Shown here: piece after piece, positions 58,206-64,000 of the stretch
How positions within the stretch are numbered: the stretch's first letter is position 1
How the letters are laid out: each line of letters begins with the position of its first letter
DNA from: Symsagittifera roscoffensis
Taxonomy: Eukaryota > Xenacoelomorpha > Acoela > Convolutidae
Assembly: GCF_963678635.1 (NCBI RefSeq)
Contig: NC_087062.1
Span: 64,205,253-64,269,252, forward strand
Direction: 5' to 3'
DNA length: 64,000 bases
Notes under the pieces: generated by a model
Told to the model about the DNA's origin: nothing
Databases searched by the model: none
Seen by the model: only the letters and a program-made list of their open reading frames with translations
Program-made: the position numbers and the translations under genes

Positions 58206-58623
58206 GACTAAGTTTTATTTATCTATTTCTGAATCATCACTGCTTTTTATCGAAGATTGTTTAATTTTAACAAAGCAGTGACTTGATAAATTGTGTGGCG
58301 ATAAATTGATACTGACAAAAGGTCGCTGTCACCTGTAGGATATTCTTATCTGATTATCGATTGTGTTTTGTGTGTCGATTATATCTTGTGGAAACTTAGT
58401 GATACTGTTATACTATACAACCGGGTTGAGTTAGCATTATATCAATACTGGGTAGACCCTGTGTGTAACTTTAGCTGAGTCACTAATTTAGTCGTGAGAG
58501 ATCTAAGAGACATTTTGATACTGACGGAATCGAGTAGGCAGCGTTAAGTGATTTAACTAGATCTTGTTTGTGGTACGTTTGCATTGCCATCAAATTACGA
58601 ATACTTTCATTTTGTACAAAACT

Positions 58624-61600
58624 ATGCAGCGCAGGGACTCGTTAGGATCGACTACTAAAATTCCCAGGCTAAGCAAGGGAAGCACGCGGAAATTTAGAAC
58701 TAGGCGTAGCCAAACCTCGTTTAGCAGCGCTTCCGACGCGTTTGCTGAAGACGAATCGACTAAGGGTCAACCTGATCTTTCAGTGATCGAAATGAGACTA
58801 AGGAGCGAGAAAAACCTTGATGGCAATCAAGGGCGGAGCGCCGAGGCCGAGCCTGCGAGCGAAACGCCGGTGGATCCCTTTGACGAAGGGGAGCGAACGC
58901 TCATTCGACCCGACTTTGAGCCAGACGGGGTCCTCGAACGAGAGGAAGTCGAGAGGACAGAGGAGACCTCGGAGCGTTCCGAGGTCGAACCTCGGGAGGA
59001 GGTGTTGTACAGGGGAATGTCCAAGTCAGAGACTAAGAGCTATAAATGGAGAAGGGAACCTTCACATCTGACAAGTGCACACTCATCCTTGGCCAAACAG
59101 AGTAACAACGCGATGATGTCGAGTATGAGTCCGGGTAAAGAGCAGACGTTCTCGAAGGCCAAGAAGAGTTGGAAGTCCTTGTACGACGAACGCATGGCGT
59201 CACTACCAACCGTAGGTTTGACTTCCAGTGATGACTACCCGGAGATAACCCATCCGGATGTGAACTTCACACCGTGCCCAAGGAACGAGAAGAGCAGGAA
59301 GGCGTCATCAGTCTCGCCGACCAGACCCATGTCAGATGGGATAACGATGGGAGCATCATCAACGTTTGACAGACTAATGACGTCAATGCACAAGCAAAAG
59401 GACGGTGCGTCATCGAGTACTAGGCTACCGCCGCAGCTGACCTCGTCTTCTCTGGGGCTAACCCCGCCATTGGGGGCAGCTGGTGACATAAGTGATATGT
59501 TCGCTGGTGTGATGAATGGCCTGGATGAATTGAGGCGAGACATGACTAAGAGGATAGATCAAGTTGACGAGAGAGCTCACCATGGTCGAGAGAATTTGAA
59601 AGATGAGCTAACGCACGTGAAGTCGCAGGCGAGGTTTGATCAGGCTCGATTGATTCGTGACACCGATCAATGCCTGGCCGAGAGCCTGGCACAGGCAAAC
59701 AAAGAGTCAGAGGAAAGAGAGGCTAGGATGACAAGAGAGATCGAGCGATTGTTGAATGATCATGATAATACCTACGCCCAAACGATGACTGGCCTGGAAA
59801 GGAGGTTGGACGCCAAATCTGACTTGATGATGCGGAAGCTTGACGCGATCCTGAATGGGAATAGTTGGCAGGAGCATTCCAACTCAAGGGAGCGCTCACG
59901 CCATGCGAATGTTGGAGATGGTACGGGCAACAGTGCCAGAGCCCAGCAAGGCTTGAGAACGAACTACGAACATAGAAACAAGGAGCGGCCAAGGGCAGCC
60001 CCGCAGAGGCCTGGCTGGACAAATCCAGTCCCACCGGAGGCAGATGCCACCCCGGAGACAAGATTGCCAACCGTGCCACAAGTCAGTTCAGTACCAGATC
60101 TGACTACAGTCTCACAAGACACAACGATGTATGCCTCGATGTTTGAGCCTCTGAACAGATCTCTTGAAACATTCATCACCAAGCTCTCGAAGTCAACCGA
60201 GAGAGGAGAGAGGTCAAGAAGAACACTGAAAAAGCCAAAGTCATATAAAGACGAGTCGGACGGCTGCATTGATACTTGGATAGAGGTGATGAAGTTACAC
60301 TTTGAGGAAGAGAATCTCTCCAAGAAACAAGAGTGCAGCGCGCTGACGAGCAACTTGGAGGGTACTGCACTAAATTGTGTAATGGCGAAAAGAGCCAATG
60401 AGAGGGATAGCGCTCGCAAGATATTCGACATCCTGCTGAATCGTTTCGGCTCTGGAGTACAAGGGCACCAGGCCATGGTGAAGTTCGAGAAGAGGCGTCA
60501 GAGAGATGAAGAATCAATAGATAAATTCTTGGACGACCTTGAATTGCTCAGGAGGAGGAGCAACCCGGATGAGAGAATATCCGAACGAAACTTGGCGATC
60601 GCTTCGAAGTTCATGGATGGTGTAAGGAGTGAGGAGTTGAAGACGATGTTGGCCACTCACTTCACCCTGTCGCTTGACCAGGTACCCACGCCCGACGACT
60701 TGCGTATGAAGTCACGCGAGTATTTACTGATAAAACCGAGGGCGCAAAACCGTTACAGCAATTATGGCAACTATAGCGGGACAAACACTGGTGCGAATTC
60801 CAGTTGGTACAAACCTCGCGATGACATGGACAAGAGGAGGTCGTGTGCGAATTGTGGTTCGATGGACCATCACGTTTCTGCGTGTTCTGCATACAAACAG
60901 AACATGAAGGCCATAGGCTACTTTCTCGAGGACGCTGACGCGACCGACGAGGATCATGAAGAGTACGTGAGAGGGCTCATCATGAAATATGGTCCGAGGT
61001 GTTTCTTCTGTAATTTGGAGGGACACTTCAAGTCGGATTGTACTCAATTTTGGGACGCAGTAGCGGACGCGAAACATCCCCGCCACGAAGAGGCGCTTTC
61101 GGGTGTCAAGGCCAGTCGAGCACGTCTGATGAACGAGGCTGAATCTCGGAGAAAGGAAACGACACCGAGCACCTTTGCGACCAAAAAGGTTAAGACATGG
61201 CCTGACGAGGTGGTAGCCTCGAACCTCGAAGCAGAGTCGTCTAGTCCACTCAAGGTGGATTACGGCCTGGCGGCAAGGACAGCGCTGCAGAATGTCAAAC
61301 AGGACCTTGCCACGAAAGAAGTGGAGCAATGGGTAAGGTCGGAGCTGGAGAGCACAGATCTTCGGGAAAGTCTTAATGTCCTGAGTAAGACGACAAGAGC
61401 AGAAGATGAAAAAGAGCCCAAGAAACAGGGACTAAAACTGAACGTTATATCTGGCAAGACTTTCGGCATGACGAAGGCAGGGACCAAAATAATGTCTATC
61501 ATCTCAGTCGCAGGGCACCAGGTGGTCAAGAACCTGAGCGAGCCATCCGAGATTACACTGGTCCACCTGGACATCTATGCCGACTACCTGAAGGAGAAGG

Positions 61601-64000
61601 ATCCCAAACTGGACTCCAGGGCAGTGCGAGCGCTGCTCACAACGGGAGGTCCGAGGCTGATGAAAGTGGACGGACATTATATCGATGTCCATGGCCCTTA
61701 CCCGATTCTGATGAACGTGGATGGCATCAATATCTACACGAAAGCTCACATAACTGATGCGAACGATCAGGTTGGCCGGATATACATTGGTCAAGAGGAA
61801 CTGAAGGTCAGACGAATCGGACACAACGCGATGCTCAAGCAAGATGCTGTGCATATTGGTTGCGAGGCAGATCTGGCCGCACACGTTCTGGACGTGCAAG
61901 GCAGACAGCTTTCAGTAAAGGGACTGCTAGACACGGGAGCAGTAGTCAGTGTCATGCCAGTCAAAACTTGGACCGACATGGGTTTTGAGAGGTCGGATCT
62001 CATACCGACAAACATCAGGTTGGCAGCTGCCAATCAGGGAGCGATCTATGTCACCGGGCGAACCCCGATCATCTCACTGCAGCTCGGAGGGAGACATCTT
62101 TGGATGAGCTTCCTAGTAGTAGAGAATTTGGACGAATCCGACCAGTTCATCCTAGGAAGGGATTTCGCTCGCAACTTTGACGTCACGATAGATCTCAATG
62201 ACGGATTGATTAGGATCAGGGATCCTGAAAGAAAGTATGAGAAAAGACCCCTTAATAAGATCTTAATTAATCAGGCCAAGGTGCCGATTTTTCTGGATCG
62301 AAAAGTTAGATTAAAACCGAACCAAGCCGTAATAGCAACGTTTAGGATGAGGAACTTGAATGAACTCAGCAATGACAGACAGGTGTGTCTGGTACCAAAT
62401 CCAAACAGTAAAAGCTCGGCTATTTTAGGAAGAAGCTTCTCGCTCACTCAGAGCGGACTGTGTGTGAGTGTGTTATTGAACACAGAGGCAACAACAGTGA
62501 CAATACAGAGGGGAAAGAAACTTGGCTACGCTTTGCCTCTGAACACAGACTTTCTGAGTGTGGAGAACTTGAAGAAGTTTGATGTAACTAAGTGTCCATT
62601 ACATGCGAACCAAGAATGTATAATGAAAAGAGTAATTGAATTGAAATCTTCTAGGAAATTGTTTTCAATGAAGTCGGAAACAGATGATGGGCTGTCTAGT
62701 TGTTCCAACTTTCCTGAGAGACCGACGGAAGCAGAGTTAGCAGCGAATAGGCCTGTCCTACCTGAGATAGAGCATCTGAAGGGTAAAATATCCGACAAGG
62801 AACTAGATTCGCTCAGGGCGGTGCTAAATCGGAACGCAGACGTTTTTTCGAAACATAAGGCCGACATAGGTTGTTGCAATTTTGTAGAGCACGAGATTGA
62901 GATAGAAGAGGGCTCGGTACCTCATAGGGAAGGGGCGAGAAGAATGACCCCAAACAAGTCAGAAGCGTGTAGGAAGGAAATCGAGATGTTAATGGAGTAC
63001 GACATGATCGAGCCGTCGAAGTCCCCATGGGCTTGTGGCGTGGTCATGGCAAAAAAGAAAGGGGGACAACTCAGATTTTGTTGCGATTTCCGTTATCTGA
63101 ACGCAGTGACTATAAAGGACGCATATCCGATTCCCCGCATCGATGAGAGCCTATCCAAGCTGGGAGACGCCAAGTTCTTCACAACGTTGGATTTGGGCTC
63201 AGCATTCTGGCAAGTGCCGCTCAGAAAGCAAGATCGAGAGAAAACAGGTTTCGCTTGTGAGCTGGGACTGTTCCAGTGGAAGAGGATGCCATTCGGATTG
63301 TGCAACGCGACAGCCACATTCCAGCGACTGATGGCTCAGGCACTCACGAGCGTTACTAAGAAGTATGGGAATCTCATCATGTGTTATGTCGATGATGTAG
63401 TGATCGCGACACCAACCTTGGAAGACCACATCGAAAGGTTGGAAGAGGTGTTTTCTTGCATGAAGCAGGCGGGTCTGAAATGCAAACCCTCTAAGTGCGA
63501 AATCCTCAAAGATTCCATAAAGTATCTGGGCCGCCTGGTTGACAAACATGGAGTGAGACCAGATCCCGAAGCGGTTGAAGCGGTGCTGACCTGGAAGGCA
63601 CCTAAAACAGATACACAGTTGATGAGTTTTCTGGGATTCGCCAATTATTATCGCGAGTTCATCAAGGGGTATGCTGACAAAATATACCCCATGCAGAAGT
63701 TGATGAGAAATAAGGGCAAAAAGTTCACCTGGACTGATGAGGCACAAGTCTCATTTGAAAACATCAAACGCGAACTTTGCGAGGCACCGGTCCTCGGCAT
63801 GCCAACGGAGAAGGGGATGTTCGTGCTGGACACGGATGCATCAGTGGTTGCGATATCAGGCATACTTCACCAAGAGCAGGAGTGGAACGGGAGAACGGTT
63901 CTTCGTCCGATAGCTTATGGAAGTAAAGTCCTGAGTGACACTGAGATGAAGTACGGCGCACCAAAAGCGGAGATGTTTGCTGTGATCACGTTTGTGGAAA
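58624..64000 (+). CDS. gag-pol of element 2, single frame, cut by window edge
   Basis: Open from the ATG at 58624 to the last base, at least 1792 codons with no stop; checked codon by codon through gag and most of pol. N-terminal basic and Ser-rich region; coiled coil about 300-410; capsid region about 525-700; two CCHC knuckles, C-x2-C-x4-H-x4-C, at about 741-754 and 793-806; protease DTG at 1103-1105; reverse transcriptase with YVDD at 1588-1591; RNase H beginning (LDTDAS) near the edge. Gag and Pol in one frame without a stop means either one polyprotein processed by protease or an unseen device that limits Pol. The intact frame suggests a recently active copy. Start chosen because it is the first ATG after an in-frame stop at 58504-58506 and its N-terminus resembles gag of element 1. 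Confidence 0.93.
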   Translation, partial: MQRRDSLGSTTKIPRLSKGSTRKFRTRRSQTSFSSASDAFAEDESTKGQPDLSVIEMRLRSEKNLDGNQGRSAEAEPASETPVDPFDEGERTLIRPDFEPDGVLEREEVERTEETSERSEVEPREEVLYRGMSKSETKSYKWRREPSHLTSAHSSLAKQSNNAMMSSMSPGKEQTFSKAKKSWKSLYDERMASLPTVGLTSSDDYPEITHPDVNFTPCPRNEKSRKASSVSPTRPMSDGITMGASSTFDRLMTSMHKQKDGASSSTRLPPQLTSSSLGLTPPLGAAGDISDMFAGVMNGLDELRRDMTKRIDQVDERAHHGRENLKDELTHVKSQARFDQARLIRDTDQCLAESLAQANKESEEREARMTREIERLLNDHDNTYAQTMTGLERRLDAKSDLMMRKLDAILNGNSWQEHSNSRERSRHANVGDGTGNSARAQQGLRTNYEHRNKERPRAAPQRPGWTNPVPPEADATPETRLPTVPQVSSVPDLTTVSQDTTMYASMFEPLNRSLETFITKLSKSTERGERSRRTLKKPKSYKDESDGCIDTWIEVMKLHFEEENLSKKQECSALTSNLEGTALNCVMAKRANERDSARKIFDILLNRFGSGVQGHQAMVKFEKRRQRDEESIDKFLDDLELLRRRSNPDERISERNLAIASKFMDGVRSEELKTMLATHFTLSLDQVPTPDDLRMKSREYLLIKPRAQNRYSNYGNYSGTNTGANSSWYKPRDDMDKRRSCANCGSMDHHVSACSAYKQNMKAIGYFLEDADATDEDHEEYVRGLIMKYGPRCFFCNLEGHFKSDCTQFWDAVADAKHPRHEEALSGVKASRARLMNEAESRRKETTPSTFATKKVKTWPDEVVASNLEAESSSPLKVDYGLAARTALQNVKQDLATKEVEQWVRSELESTDLRESLNVLSKTTRAEDEKEPKKQGLKLNVISGKTFGMTKAGTKIMSIISVAGHQVVKNLSEPSEITLVHLDIYADYLKEKDPKLDSRAVRALLTTGGPRLMKVDGHYIDVHGPYPILMNVDGINIYTKAHITDANDQVGRIYIGQEELKVRRIGHNAMLKQDAVHIGCEADLAAHVLDVQGRQLSVKGLLDTGAVVSVMPVKTWTDMGFERSDLIPTNIRLAAANQGAIYVTGRTPIISLQLGGRHLWMSFLVVENLDESDQFILGRDFARNFDVTIDLNDGLIRIRDPERKYEKRPLNKILINQAKVPIFLDRKVRLKPNQAVIATFRMRNLNELSNDRQVCLVPNPNSKSSAILGRSFSLTQSGLCVSVLLNTEATTVTIQRGKKLGYALPLNTDFLSVENLKKFDVTKCPLHANQECIMKRVIELKSSRKLFSMKSETDDGLSSCSNFPERPTEAELAANRPVLPEIEHLKGKISDKELDSLRAVLNRNADVFSKHKADIGCCNFVEHEIEIEEGSVPHREGARRMTPNKSEACRKEIEMLMEYDMIEPSKSPWACGVVMAKKKGGQLRFCCDFRYLNAVTIKDAYPIPRIDESLSKLGDAKFFTTLDLGSAFWQVPLRKQDREKTGFACELGLFQWKRMPFGLCNATATFQRLMAQALTSVTKKYGNLIMCYVDDVVIATPTLEDHIERLEEVFSCMKQAGLKCKPSKCEILKDSIKYLGRLVDKHGVRPDPEAVEAVLTWKAPKTDTQLMSFLGFANYYREFIKGYADKIYPMQKLMRNKGKKFTWTDEAQVSFENIKRELCEAPVLGMPTEKGMFVLDTDASVVAISGILHQEQEWNGRTVLRPIAYGSKVLSDTEMKYGAPKAEMFAVITFVE

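Larger units (their letters stand above)
55518..58623 (+). promoter_or_regulatory. 5' leader of element 2
   Basis: 3.1 kb without a supportable gene. Order: GGAGGGTTAGG-like segment, A-rich block, CCCTCCGGAG motif cluster, two tandem structured RNA units, then about 400 nt to the gag ATG. Short frames (74-75 codons near 56790 and 57073, 142 codons at 57853) overlap the motif cluster or structured repeats and are not called genes. Confidence 0.75.
54605..64000 (+). mobile_element. Element 2: related Ty3/gypsy-type LTR retrotransposon, 5' part
   Basis: 5' LTR, primer binding site, leader and one continuous gag-pol frame, cut by the window edge inside RNase H. Same architecture as element 1 but clearly diverged, and it retains both zinc knuckles. 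Its LTR, not that of element 1, is the closest match to the LTR-like pieces of the array, so the array probably derives from this family. The 3' end and ORF3 lie outside the window, so target duplication and age cannot be read. Confidence 0.92.

Noticed and set aside
57853-58281. 142-codon + frame in the element 2 leader as a gene
   Set aside because: It covers the two tandem structured RNA units; its internal repeat follows the nucleotide duplication and the stems vary without protein conservation.
59235-63964. Minus-strand open frames of up to 201 codons in element 2
   Set aside because: They are antisense shadows of the continuous + strand gag-pol frame.

Overview
The window looks like repeat-dense DNA of an animal (most likely invertebrate) nuclear genome. 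No host gene, tRNA, rRNA or bacterial operon was recognised. Everything supportable belongs to very large Ty3/gypsy-type LTR retrotransposons and to a tandem array of wreckage derived from them. The species cannot be named from the sequence; the metazoan call rests on the Gypsy-type Pol and is an inference.

Layout. (1) Positions 1-25878 plus 53117-54352 form an array of chimeric units. Each unit carries an LTR-like piece on the + strand, a + strand fragment of 'ORF3' (the third gene of the intact element), sometimes a piece of the retroelement 5' leader, and then a long ORF3 fragment on the minus strand, followed by a roughly 0.7 kb spacer. Units begin their LTR-like piece at 350, 7535, 11465, 14047 and 21232. 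A block of about 10.1 kb (1-10097) recurs almost unchanged at 13698-23796. (2) A 27.2 kb LTR retrotransposon on the minus strand (25879-53116, 'element 1') is inserted into the ORF3 remnant of the last unit. It has two 937-bp LTRs about 99% identical, a primer binding site, a 3 kb leader, gag split by an in-frame stop, pol disrupted by a 3208-bp tandem duplication, and a 2980-codon third gene. (3) 54605-64000 is the 5' part of a related element on the + strand ('element 2'): an 886-bp LTR, the same primer binding site, a 3.1 kb leader and one uninterrupted gag-pol frame from 58624 that runs off the window edge.

How the parts fit. Gag would form the particle. Pol supplies protease, reverse transcriptase, RNase H and integrase. 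The third gene lies where env would sit in an errantivirus, but it encodes an SGNH-type hydrolase domain followed by about 2400 residues of unknown function, and has no visible signal peptide. Pol of element 1 ends in a domain that reads like a degenerate macro (ADP-ribose-binding) fold. The array fragments are a diverged relative of ORF3 covering only residues about 1349-2749, so they independently show that this part of ORF3 is an evolved protein.

Most notable observations: the SGNH domain and the macro-like domain in one LTR retroelement; a leader RNA structure present once in element 1 and twice in tandem in element 2, whose 8-bp closing stem differs in all three copies yet pairs perfectly each time; the sense-plus-antisense ORF3 array; loss of both zinc knuckles from element 1; and near-identical large duplications that are either very recent or assembly artefacts.
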